Source of the DNA: Erythrobacter sp. UBA2510
Lineage (GTDB): Bacteria > Pseudomonadota > Alphaproteobacteria > Sphingomonadales > Sphingomonadaceae
Assembly (NCBI GenBank): GCA_002341345.1
Contig: DDNW01000122.1
Location: 1 to 17,710 of the forward strand
Direction of reading: 5' to 3'
Length of the DNA stretch: 17,710 nt
Shown here: positions 6,607-12,544 of the stretch, piece by piece
Layout of the letters: every line of letters begins with the position of its first letter
How positions within the stretch are numbered: position 1 is the first letter of the stretch
Program-made: the position numbers and the translations under genes
Notes under the pieces: generated by a model
Database searches by the model: none
What the model saw: the letters and a program-made list of their open reading frames with translations, nothing else
What the model was told of the DNA's origin: nothing

Positions 6607-8714
6607 GCTGCTATGCTCTCAATGTGATTCCGTGTGGCTTGGGAGGGCAGGTCGCCGCCGGCTTCCGCACCAATCACATCGAGGACTTCGATGGGCTGGT
6701 TTTGGGGGAGCTCTGCGATCGACAGGACCAGGCAGGAAGGTGCGCGCATCCTGAGCAGCGCGGTCATGGCCCTGCGCGTGCCGGGCTGGACAATCAGGGC
6801 AGGCGGGCAGCTGCCTGCAGGGCGTCCGTTGGCGAGCGAAGCGATGCGCTCACCGATATTGCGCGCCAGCTCCGGCTCGAGCACCGGCTCGCCAGAGGTT
6901 GGATCGGTAAGCCCCTGCAGGATCGTGCCTTCGAGTCTGGCGTCCAACGTGATCACCGGCAGTGGCTGGCTGGGCGAGCAAACCTTCCCCACGATCAGGG
7001 CGCCCAGACTCGCGCGGACCTGGTCTACGAGCACATTGTGATCCAGCGTCGCCTGCACCCCATCGCTGAGGCTTGAAAAAATCGGTTGCGGGTGACTGAT
7101 CGGAATGCCGTCCTTCAGCAGGGCGCGCAGAATGCGCGTGATGGCCGCGAGCGTGAGAGGTTGCGGATAGATCGTCTCGACAAGCTGGGCTGCGTGTTCC
7201 TTCACGCCCATCAGCAGGTCATGGACCTGGTCGGGGCCGAGCAGTTGCTCGGGCTGCTGGCTCAACAGCTGGTTAAGATGCGTCGCGATCACCGTTCCGG
7301 CATCGACAGTCAGGTAACCTTGCGCGACCGCATGGTCCTTCTGGCCCGGATCAATCCACACCGCCGGACAACCGAAGCTTGGATCTCGGGCCGGTTCGCC
7401 CGGCAAGCCAGCGCCCACCGCTTTGTCGCCGGTATCGATGGCCAGAACCTTGTCCGGCAGGACCCTGTCGCCGCCGAGCGGAACTCCGCCCAGCATGATG
7501 CGATATTCGTCGGGGGAAAGCTCGAAGGTGTCGCGGATCCTGAACTGCGGGACGATGAAGCCGAGTTCCTGGCACAATTGCTTGCGCACGCCCGTAATCC
7601 TCGAGACTAGTGGCGAGCCGTGGCGGTCGTCGATGAGGTGAACGAGCCCGTAGCCAACCTCGATCGTGACGAGGGTATTGTCGCTCACCTCATCCAGCGA
7701 GATCTTCGACGGATCGGGTTTCGGCAGCGGTTCAAGGACTTCCTGAGGCTGTTTTGCGCGCTTGCGCAAATTCCACCATATCAGGCCAGCAAGGGCGGCT
7801 GCGGGCAGGAATATCGTCTGCGGCATGGCAGGTATGAGGCCGATGACGCACAGGATGCAGGCGACCGGCAGCCAGATTTGCGGATTGGCAAACTGCGCAC
7901 CGATCTGACCAGACAGGTCCCGGCTGTCCGAGACGCGGGTCACGATCACTGCGGCGGCAATCGAAAGCAGCAGAGCCGGTACCTGCGCGACCAGCGCATC
8001 GCCAACCGCCAGCGTGACATATCGTTCGGCGGCCGTGGCAGCGTCCAGCCCATGACTGAACATGCCCAGACTGAAACCGGCTATCACGTTCAGGCCAAGG
8101 ATCAGCAACGCAGCGACCGCGTCGCCCTTCACGAACTTGCTCGCGCCGTCCATCGAACCATAGAAGTCGGCCTCGGTCGCGACTTCGCGGCGGCGGGCCT
8201 TGGCTTCGTCCGCCGTCATCAACCCGGCCGCGAGGTCAGCGTCGATCGCCATTTGCTTGCCCGGCAAGGCATCCAGCGTGAAACGGGCGGAAACCTCGGA
8301 GACCCTGCCCGCGCCCTTTGTCACGACCACCAGGTTGATGACCATCAGGATCAGGAAGACGAACAGGCCGACCGCAAAATTGCCGCCGACGAGAAAGGCA
8401 CCGAATGCCTCGATAACGTGACCGGCCGCAGAGCCGCCTTCGTGCCCGCGAACCAGGACGATCCGCGTCGACGCCACGTTGAGGGCCAGGCGCAGCAGCG
8501 TGGCGAACAGCAAGACGGACGGAAAGGAGGAGAAGTCCAGCGGCTTTTCCGCATTCATCGCCGCCATCAAGACGGCCACGGACAAGGCAATGTTGAGGAC
8601 GAAGAAAGCGTCGAGGACCAGTGCCGGGATCGGCATGATCATCAGGAGGATGATGGTAAGAATTCCCAGCGGCAACGCAAATGCCGCAACATTCGGAAAT
8701 GGCAGGAGGTTCAT
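6603..8714 (-). CDS. flhA: Flagellar export gate protein FlhA
   Basis: FlhA is the large inner-membrane export-gate subunit; its cytoplasmic domain docks chaperone-substrate complexes. The 703-aa product has the family length. The N-terminal half (about 1-310) is rich in membrane helices. The conserved FHIPEP-family loop lies at about 132-165 (TKGAGRVSEVSARFTLDALP), followed by 'FYGSMDGASKFVKGDA' (184-199), which holds the Asp region known to matter for proton coupling. Residues about 330-703 form the soluble docking domain. The ATG overlaps the stop of the upstream transglycosylase gene, and its own stop overlaps the fliA start. No flhF or flhG lies between flhA and fliA, unlike the order in many gammaproteobacteria. 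Confidence 0.97.
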   Translation of the reverse strand: MNLLPFPNVAAFALPLGILTIILLMIMPIPALVLDAFFVLNIALSVAVLMAAMNAEKPLDFSSFPSVLLFATLLRLALNVASTRIVLVRGHEGGSAAGHVIEAFGAFLVGGNFAVGLFVFLILMVINLVVVTKGAGRVSEVSARFTLDALPGKQMAIDADLAAGLMTADEAKARRREVATEADFYGSMDGASKFVKGDAVAALLILGLNVIAGFSLGMFSHGLDAATAAERYVTLAVGDALVAQVPALLLSIAAAVIVTRVSDSRDLSGQIGAQFANPQIWLPVACILCVIGLIPAMPQTIFLPAAALAGLIWWNLRKRAKQPQEVLEPLPKPDPSKISLDEVSDNTLVTIEVGYGLVHLIDDRHGSPLVSRITGVRKQLCQELGFIVPQFRIRDTFELSPDEYRIMLGGVPLGGDRVLPDKVLAIDTGDKAVGAGLPGEPARDPSFGCPAVWIDPGQKDHAVAQGYLTVDAGTVIATHLNQLLSQQPEQLLGPDQVHDLLMGVKEHAAQLVETIYPQPLTLAAITRILRALLKDGIPISHPQPIFSSLSDGVQATLDHNVLVDQVRASLGALIVGKVCSPSQPLPVITLDARLEGTILQGLTDPTSGEPVLEPELARNIGERIASLANGRPAGSCPPALIVQPGTRRAMTALLRMRAPSCLVLSIAELPQNQPIEVLDVIGAEAGGDLPSQATRNHIESIAA

Positions 8715-9580
8715 AGCTTGAAGGCCTCGAATTTGGCGTAGGCGGATTTGACGTGCTTAGGCAGCGTGCCGGCATCCTCGGCGTCGGCGCCGAAGGTCTC
8801 ACGTAGCGTGCTGACCATGGACGGGCGGGGGCGGGCTGCGAGCGCAGCGGCCGTTTCATGAAACTCGCTCTCCACAGGCCCCATTCGGGAGCCCGGGTTA
8901 TGCTGCGCGGGGGCTACCAAACGATCCTGTGCAGCGGTCGGGACGGCAAGCACGTCTGCAGGCTGGTTGATCGCCTTGCTCAGGCGACCACGAAACAGGT
9001 CCATGACCTCGCCCAGCGATCGCCCTCCGCCCGACCGATCGAAGAAGATGGCGCGATTGGCTGCTGCCTGCTTGGGAAACAAGGCCGCTGCCGAAGCCGC
9101 CGGATTGTCGGCCAGATGGTTCAGAAAACGGCTGGCACCTTGTGCGCCCATGAAGTGCGCGAGATACAGTTCTGCATGGTCGGGCTCGCGTCCCAGCGAC
9201 GCCTGCAATTCGTTCCGATTGTCGCTCGCCAGTTCGGCAGCCATCAGCGCAGAGGTGTCCGGATCGTAACGCAGATTCATGATCTGCGATCGCAGGTGTG
9301 GATCGGCGATCCTGGGACCGCCTGCGCTGTCGACAATCGCGTTGTCTGCCCAGTTCAGGCCATGCTTGGCGCCGTGCCGATCAAGCGTCTCGAGCCAGGT
9401 GCTACCGATGAATTGATAAAGGCCGACCGCGCTGGACGTGTTGGCTCGGGCGTTCGGATCGAGATTGGACTCCAGCTTGGCCTGTGCCAGCAGATAATTG
9501 AAATCAACGCCTGTCGCCTGCGAAGCACGGGCGATTGACGTCCGCACGTCCGGCGCTCCAATTGCATTTACTTCGCTCAC
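8711..9580 (-). CDS. Lytic transglycosylase (SLT domain) of the flagellar locus
   Basis: Predicted to cleave peptidoglycan glycan strands, presumably to let the rod cross the wall. The N-terminal SLT-like domain has the catalytic glutamate E37 in 'AKLESNLDPNA' and the supporting 'SSAVGLYQFIGSTWLETL' (about 49-66). The rest of the 289-aa protein, to about residue 200, looks like a helical extension; the tail is low-complexity. No signal peptide is visible: the protein starts MSEVNAIGAPDVRTS. Export through the flagellar apparatus is one possibility. The GTG start at 9578-9580 is fixed by a strong GGAGG (9586-9590) 5 nt upstream. A sigma-54 promoter lies just upstream and the stop overlaps flhA. 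It may act with the separate rod protein FlgJ, doing the job of the C-terminal FlgJ domain of enterics. Confidence 0.88.
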   Translation of the reverse strand: MSEVNAIGAPDVRTSIARASQATGVDFNYLLAQAKLESNLDPNARANTSSAVGLYQFIGSTWLETLDRHGAKHGLNWADNAIVDSAGGPRIADPHLRSQIMNLRYDPDTSALMAAELASDNRNELQASLGREPDHAELYLAHFMGAQGASRFLNHLADNPAASAAALFPKQAAANRAIFFDRSGGGRSLGEVMDLFRGRLSKAINQPADVLAVPTAAQDRLVAPAQHNPGSRMGPVESEFHETAAALAARPRPSMVSTLRETFGADAEDAGTLPKHVKSAYAKFEAFKL

Positions 9581-9612
9581 CGTTACCTCCGGTCAATCTT
9601 CCGAAGGTTTCC

Positions 9613-9628
9613 AGCAAGAGCCGTGCCA
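9613..9628 (-). promoter_or_regulatory. Sigma-54 promoter for slt-flhA-fliA
   Basis: On the minus strand the sequence reads TGGCACG-N4-TTGCT, a full match to the core -24/-12 consensus with GG and GC at the correct spacing. It lies 9 nt beyond the flgN stop and 33 nt before the slt start codon. If the C of TTGC is -12, transcription starts near 9602. Sigma-54 promoters need an enhancer-binding activator; candidate sites lie inside flgN about 315-345 bp upstream. Confidence 0.88.
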
Positions 9629-9636
9629 GTTTGGTA

Positions 9637-9987
9637 TCAGGCTCGCGGATTGGCCGCGACCGGGCGATGCGACCCGCGCGTGCCCTGCGCCCGGTAGACC
9701 GATGCCGCTCCTGTCAGCGCGTCGAGTCGAGCCGACACATTCGCCGCGACGAGGTTGCGGACTTGCCGGTTTACCTCGTTCAGGCGCCGGGCGGCGTCGA
9801 TCAGGCTGAGCGATTCCTCGTCAAGATCATCGTTGGCCGCCGCCTGCAACCTGTCACCAAGCGCGGATTTGCTTGCCGCACACTCGACGATCGATTGCAG
9901 GTCCATAGCGGCAAGCGCTTGCCGTTCCTGCTCCATCACGGCAAGCATTTGCCGGAGGGACTGTTTTATGTCGGTCTGGATCGTCAC
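9637..9987 (-). CDS. flgN: FlgN-like chaperone for hook-filament junction proteins
   Basis: FlgN binds FlgK and FlgL in the cytoplasm and delivers them to the export gate. The 116-aa product is small and helical. It has an N-terminal coiled-coil-like region (LRQMLAVMEQERQALAAMDL) and the family C-terminal helix around 'RRLNEVNRQVRNLVAANVSA' followed by 'ASVYRAQG', where FlgN proteins carry N-R/x-x-N/L-x-x-A-A-R and a Y-x-x-x-G tail. Sequence identity across FlgN is low, so the call also rests on its place after flgM. The GTG start overlaps the flgM stop (GTGA). Two 16-bp palindromes lie inside the gene at 9909-9924 and 9939-9954. Confidence 0.82.
   Translation of the reverse strand: MTIQTDIKQSLRQMLAVMEQERQALAAMDLQSIVECAASKSALGDRLQAAANDDLDEESLSLIDAARRLNEVNRQVRNLVAANVSARLDALTGAASVYRAQGTRGSHRPVAANPRA
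9909..9924. promoter_or_regulatory. Palindromic operator-like site in flgN, copy 1
   Basis: CGGCAA-GCGC-TTGCCG is a perfect 16-bp palindrome. In the flgN frame it encodes R-Q-A-L-A using CAA and CTT codons, rather than the CAG and CTG/CTC usual in the GC-rich neighbours, so the DNA itself may be selected. Its centre is about 314 bp upstream of the predicted sigma-54 start at 9602. It resembles the CGGC/GCCG inverted repeats I recall for FlbD (ftr) sites of Caulobacter; the exact consensus needs checking. Confidence 0.6.
9939..9954. promoter_or_regulatory. Palindromic operator-like site in flgN, copy 2
   Basis: CGGCAA-GCAT-TTGCCG has perfect 6-bp arms with the same 4-bp spacer as copy 1. The two centres are exactly 30 bp apart, about three helical turns, so two dimers would sit on one DNA face. 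It encodes R-Q-M-L-A in flgN, again with CAA and CTT codons. Confidence 0.6.
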
Positions 9988-10259
9988 TTCGAATTCCTCA
10001 ACATGATGCCGGCAGCAATCATGGCGTCGGCTATCTTTGCGGGAACCAGCGGATAGGTACCGGTTTCGATGGCCTGACGGATCTGTTCGACTCGCTCATG
10101 GTCGATCGGCGAGACGCCTGCATCCAGGCCCTTGCCAAGTGAAACCTGGACATCCTTGTCGCCCTTCGCCACCGCATCTGCAGGACGGGTCTTTTCAACT
10201 GGGACCACGCGCTCCGTCGCGCGCATCAGGCGTGATGGCGGGATTTCAACTGGTCGCAT
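9984..10259 (-). CDS. flgM: Anti-sigma-28 factor FlgM
   Basis: FlgM holds FliA inactive until it is exported through the completed hook-basal body. The 91-aa product has a polar, presumably disordered N-terminal half. Its C-terminal sigma-binding segment (about 50-83) reads 'SPIDHERVEQIRQAIETGTY' followed by P-x-x-I-A-D-A-M-I, the family's signature helix-turn-helix pattern. The frame is open further upstream, but the ATG at 10259 is chosen because GGAG (10267-10270 on the complement) sits 7 nt before it. The stop overlaps the flgN start, as in the common flgM-flgN pairing. The 82-nt gap from flgA holds a possible sigma-28 promoter, which would fit the feedback control known for flgM. Confidence 0.9.
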   Translation of the reverse strand: MRPVEIPPSRLMRATERVVPVEKTRPADAVAKGDKDVQVSLGKGLDAGVSPIDHERVEQIRQAIETGTYPLVPAKIADAMIAAGIMLRNSK

Positions 10260-10290
10260 TTTACTGCTCCAAAAATGCTTCTCATCCAAC

Positions 10291-10316
10291 AGAACGGCAC
10301 CTTGGGGCAAATATTA
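10291..10316 (-). promoter_or_regulatory. Possible sigma-28 (FliA) promoter upstream of flgM
   Basis: On the minus strand TAATATTT-N10-GCCGTTCT resembles the sigma-28 pattern TAAAGTTT-N11-GCCGATAA. It keeps TAA/TTT and GCCG, but the spacer is 1 bp short and the end of the -10 is poor. It lies 31-57 nt before the flgM start codon, a suitable place. This is a weak match, supported mainly by the known FliA control of flgM in other bacteria. Confidence 0.3.
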
Positions 10317-10323
10317 AGCGGTA

Positions 10324-10360
10324 AGGAGAAATTTTGCCGCCTCACGGCAACATCATGCCG
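10324..10360. promoter_or_regulatory. Operator-like CGGCAA/TTGCCG pair at the flgA-flgM junction
   Basis: CGGCAA-CATC-ATGCCG at 10345-10360 matches the 16-bp palindrome of the flgN and flgB-upstream sites at 11 of 12 arm bases. A half site (left arm poor, right arm TTGCCG) occupies 10324-10339, with centres 21 bp apart, about two helical turns. The inner arms TTGCCG and CGGCAA can also form a small hairpin with a 5-nt loop over the flgA stop codon, so an RNA role is an alternative. Confidence 0.4.
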
Positions 10361-10839
10361 ACCGTACCCGGACGCAAAACCCGTGCACGGCGCTCTTGGT
10401 CCTTGCCGACGCGAACGCGGACCCATTCGCCCACAGCCCCGCTTTCGAGCGCTTCACCTGAGCGGGAGACGCTGAAACTGGGCGCATTAAGCGTGACGGT
10501 CACCTCGTCGCCGCGATGGACCACCGGCTGAGACAGGGCCATGTCCTGTTGCTGCTGCACCAGGCGCACGAAGATTCTCCACCCGCCGGCCGTTGGACAG
10601 GATACGCGGACGACATCGCGCCGCTGACCATGCCAGGCGTAGTCTTTGGCTACCGGGCATGCGGCGAGTTTCAGGCGGCGATCTATCGGGACGAGCACGT
10701 CGCCCGGGTCTCCAGTGCTGCTCCCGGCATAGATGGCAACCTGCCGCTCGATCCCGGCTAGGTCTTCAAATCCGGTGGCGTGCACTGGATGAGATGTCGC
10801 GGCCAGCGCCAATAGCGTGATACCCATTTTGGCAATCAT
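10342..10839 (-). CDS. flgA: Flagellar P-ring assembly chaperone FlgA
   Basis: FlgA acts in the periplasm to help FlgI assemble into the P ring. The 165-aa product begins with a signal peptide (basic start, hydrophobic 'GITLLALAA', probable cleavage after VHA, residue 21). The middle (about 45-95) has 'IDRRLKLAACPVAKDYAWHG' and 'DVVRVSCPTAGGWRIFVRL', as in FlgA proteins, where two Cys flank this region. The C-terminal half (about 95-165) fits the SAF-like domain and ends 'LRPGTVGMMLP'. The product is shorter than enteric FlgA (about 219 aa), mainly in the N-terminal region. The ATG overlaps the stop of the upstream MotB/ExbD-like gene by 4 bp, tying that unusual pair to ring assembly genes. 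Confidence 0.9.
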   Translation of the reverse strand: MIAKMGITLLALAATSHPVHATGFEDLAGIERQVAIYAGSSTGDPGDVLVPIDRRLKLAACPVAKDYAWHGQRRDVVRVSCPTAGGWRIFVRLVQQQQDMALSQPVVHRGDEVTVTLNAPSFSVSRSGEALESGAVGEWVRVRVGKDQERRARVLRPGTVGMMLP

Positions 10840-11288
10840 GTTTCATCCTCCTGAATGGCGTCATGATTATTGCCAAGCAAGTTGCGTGCCATGGTTCGCC
10901 GATCGTTGTCATACGCCTGTACCGCCAAGACCTCGCTCTGCGGCCCTTCCTCGACAATGAGGCGCGCGGATCTGCCGGCCAATTCGGCTTGCCGGACTAG
11001 CGAAAGTCCAGTTTCCAGGGCAGCCTGCCGCTCCCCGGCGCCGTAGCGGACCATGATTGTAAGGCGCAGGCGAGCATCTTGCTGCTGCGCTGCAAGCCAT
11101 TCAGATAGCGATGCACCGTCGGGTTGCGGACGAAAGATCGCCACCGGCTGGTCGGCTGTGACGACCTGCGTATGGGGTGCCGCCGGACCATCGGCAGGTT
11201 CCGTATTGGCGAGGTCTGCCGCCGTTACCATGAACAGGATTATGGACAGGTCGGTCAGCGTCGTCAGCCAGCCATTGCCGCGATCCAT
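10836..11288 (-). CDS. Single-span MotB/ExbD-like protein without OmpA domain
   Basis: Likely the B-type subunit of an ion-driven inner-membrane motor. The 150-aa protein has one N-terminal membrane helix (about residues 8-28: LTTLTDLSIILFMVTAADLA) with Asp13 near its cytoplasmic side, placed like the proton-carrying Asp of MotB, ExbD and TolR; 'FMVTA' is also reminiscent of ExbD. The periplasmic part is only about 120 residues. It lacks the peptidoglycan-binding OmpA-like domain that makes MotB about 300 aa. Instead, residues about 45-115 suggest a small strand-helix-strand fold of ExbD/TolR size. The start lies 2 nt after the MotA/ExbB-like gene and the stop overlaps flgA. Stator use is inferred from context, not proven. 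Confidence 0.65.
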   Translation of the reverse strand: MDRGNGWLTTLTDLSIILFMVTAADLANTEPADGPAAPHTQVVTADQPVAIFRPQPDGASLSEWLAAQQQDARLRLTIMVRYGAGERQAALETGLSLVRQAELAGRSARLIVEEGPQSEVLAVQAYDNDRRTMARNLLGNNHDAIQEDET

Positions 11289-11290
11289 GA

Positions 11291-11950
11291 CTATGCCACC
11301 GCTCTTTGGGATGGCGGTTTGAGCTTCAGGTTTCCGCTCGCCAGCGTTCTGGTCAACCAGTCGATCAGGGCCTGTCGTTCAGTTTCTTCGGCCTGCGAGC
11401 GACGCAGTATGAGCTGGGCCAAAGGTGCGAACAGAAGATTGGCTGCCAACAAGCCGTAAAGTGTCGTGGTAATTGCGGTGGGTATACTGGCCGATAGCGA
11501 TGATCCAGCTGCCGCTCCCCCGGTAAGCTGACTCAGGGCAATCAAGGTTCCGGCCAGTCCGAAGACCGGGGCGAGATCGGCAGCCGCCAGGAAGGCGTTC
11601 GCCGCAGCACGGCTGGCGGTGAGGCGGTCCGCCATGTGCCTCTGGTGCTGCGACGGCAAGGCCTCGAGCGAGCGACTGGCGAAAAGAGAGTCGGCCATCT
11701 CGTTAAACTCCCGGTCTGCAAAATGATGCGGTTCGGCGCGGAAGATTCCGTCTCGCTGAATGGCCTGGATCTGCAATGCGAGTTCGGTCCGGGCCTCATC
11801 GGCATCGAATCGCGGCCCCATCGTTCCGAACAGGCACTTCACGGCCAGCCAGCAATTTGCGGGGCCGCAACGTAGCAGGGTCGCCAGAGTCGTTCCCCCC
11901 AGGACTATCGCAGCTGATACGCCATCAACCAGGCTCAAGTAATCGGTCAT
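11291..11950 (-). CDS. MotA/TolQ/ExbB-family channel subunit, short form
   Basis: Likely the A-type subunit of an ion-driven motor. The 219-aa protein has hydrophobic segments at about 8-28 and 31-45, then a charged cytoplasmic loop (46-115), then two strong membrane helices at about 117-141 and 154-183. The last two carry the family signature: P128 in 'DLAPVFGLAGTLIALSQL' and P176 in 'NLLFAPLAQLIL', placed like the essential prolines of MotA. The loop includes 'IQAIQRDGIF', recalling the start of the MotA loop, but is shorter than in MotA (about 295 aa in total). The ATG has AAGGA upstream (complement of 11956-11960). The gene heads a minus-strand operon with the single-span partner and flgA. 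ExbB/TolQ-like use cannot be excluded. Confidence 0.72.
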   Translation of the reverse strand: MTDYLSLVDGVSAAIVLGGTTLATLLRCGPANCWLAVKCLFGTMGPRFDADEARTELALQIQAIQRDGIFRAEPHHFADREFNEMADSLFASRSLEALPSQHQRHMADRLTASRAAANAFLAAADLAPVFGLAGTLIALSQLTGGAAAGSSLSASIPTAITTTLYGLLAANLLFAPLAQLILRRSQAEETERQALIDWLTRTLASGNLKLKPPSQRAVA

Positions 11951-12003
11951 GGAAGTCCTTTCACGATCAAAGACGGCAGGCCCGTGAAAAATTCAGCGGC
12001 AGA

Positions 12004-12059
12004 CGGCAAATTTTCGCGGACTTGCGGCGAGTACTTGCCGCCACGGCAAGGAATTGCCG
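12004..12059. promoter_or_regulatory. Array of three phased CGGCAA-N4-TTGCCG-type operators
   Basis: Three 16-bp sites lie in tandem. 12004-12019 is CGGCAA-ATTT-TCGCGG (left arm perfect, right arm degenerate). 12025-12040 is CGGCGA-GTAC-TTGCCG (one mismatch). 12044-12059 is CGGCAA-GGAA-TTGCCG (perfect). Centres are 21 and 19 bp apart, close to two helical turns. The nearest centre is about 120 bp upstream of the predicted sigma-54 start of flgB, a normal enhancer distance. A FlbD/FleQ-type sigma-54 activator is the likely ligand. The array could also control the divergent motA-like operon. Confidence 0.65.
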
Positions 12060-12063
12060 CCTT

Positions 12064-12076
12064 GCTCGCTGCGAGC
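12064..12076. repeat. Short inverted repeat next to the operator array
   Basis: GCTCGC-T-GCGAGC is a perfect 6-bp inverted repeat with a 1-bp centre, starting 5 bp after the third operator-like site. It differs in sequence from the CGGCAA sites, so it may bind another regulator or be chance. Confidence 0.35.
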
Positions 12077-12097
12077 ATTCGGTGGTCTGTCCATTAG

Positions 12098-12146
12098 AGT
12101 GGCAAAAAACCACTTAAATGAATGAAAATAAATAATATTCTATTTT
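12098..12146. promoter_or_regulatory. Inverted repeat and AT-rich spacer between operators and promoter
   Basis: AGTGG (12098-12102) and CCACT (12110-12114) form an inverted repeat around an A6 tract. From 12115 to 12146 the sequence is almost entirely A/T, in strong contrast to its surroundings. Such a stretch between an enhancer and a -24/-12 promoter often carries a bend or IHF site that loops activator to polymerase. I found no exact match to the IHF core. Confidence 0.4.
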
Positions 12147-12162
12147 TGGCACGCTGCTTGCT
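12147..12162 (+). promoter_or_regulatory. Sigma-54 promoter for the flgB operon
   Basis: TGGCACG-N4-TTGCT is a full match to the -24/-12 consensus core, with the same elements as the promoter upstream of slt. If the C of TTGC is -12, transcription starts near 12173, giving a leader of about 22 nt before the flgB ATG at 12195. The upstream AT-rich spacer and operator array complete a classic enhancer-dependent layout. Confidence 0.92.
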
Positions 12163-12194
12163 TTGTTTTTGGCCGTACACATGGAGTGAGAGTT

Positions 12195-12542
12195 ATGAGC
12201 GATAGTATCTTTGGAATTCATGGTGCCGCCCTTGAACTGCGTTCACAGCGCATGGGCCTGCTGGCTTCCAACATCGCCAATGCCGGAACGCCTGGATACA
12301 AGGCCCGCGACATCGATTTCTCGATGGCCCTGCGCGCCCGCCTGGACGGCGCCGACAGCGACCGGGCAGCCGACGGCGCGACACTATATCGCGTGCCGGT
12401 CCTGCCCAGTCTCGATGGCAACACCGTGGAGATGGCAACCGAGCAGACTGCCTTTGCGGAAAACGCCGTCGCGTACTCCGCGACCCTCTCTTTCATCCGC
12501 GGCCGTGTCGAAACGCTCACCCGCGCAATGAAGGGCGATTGA
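12195..12542 (+). CDS. flgB: Flagellar proximal rod protein FlgB
   Basis: FlgB is a proximal rod subunit, exported early. The 115-aa product is of family size. It has the rod-protein N-terminal signature 'QRMGLLASNIANAGTPGYKA' followed by 'DIDFSMAL', and a C-terminal helix ending in 'FIRGRVETLTRAMKGD'. The ATG at 12195 is chosen because GGAG (12183-12186) lies 8 nt upstream; an in-frame GTG at 12186 overlaps that site and is unlikely. It is the first gene behind the sigma-54 promoter and heads the rod-hook operon. Confidence 0.95.
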   Translation: MSDSIFGIHGAALELRSQRMGLLASNIANAGTPGYKARDIDFSMALRARLDGADSDRAADGATLYRVPVLPSLDGNTVEMATEQTAFAENAVAYSATLSFIRGRVETLTRAMKGD

Positions 12543-12544
12543 TC

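Noticed and set aside
8670..8686. CGGCAA-N5-ATGCCG in the start of flhA
   Set aside because: The spacer is 5 bp, not 4, the site is single, and the bases are explained by the Ala/Leu/Pro-rich coding sequence.
7620..8741. Long plus-strand open frame of 373 codons opposite flhA
   Set aside because: It is antisense to a clear flhA, rich in Arg/Gln/Asp/His as expected from a reversed GC-rich gene, and has no recognisable domain.
9133..9148. TGGCACC followed by GC at sigma-54 spacing on the plus strand
   Set aside because: Lies antisense inside the transglycosylase gene, lacks TTGC, and no plus-strand gene follows.
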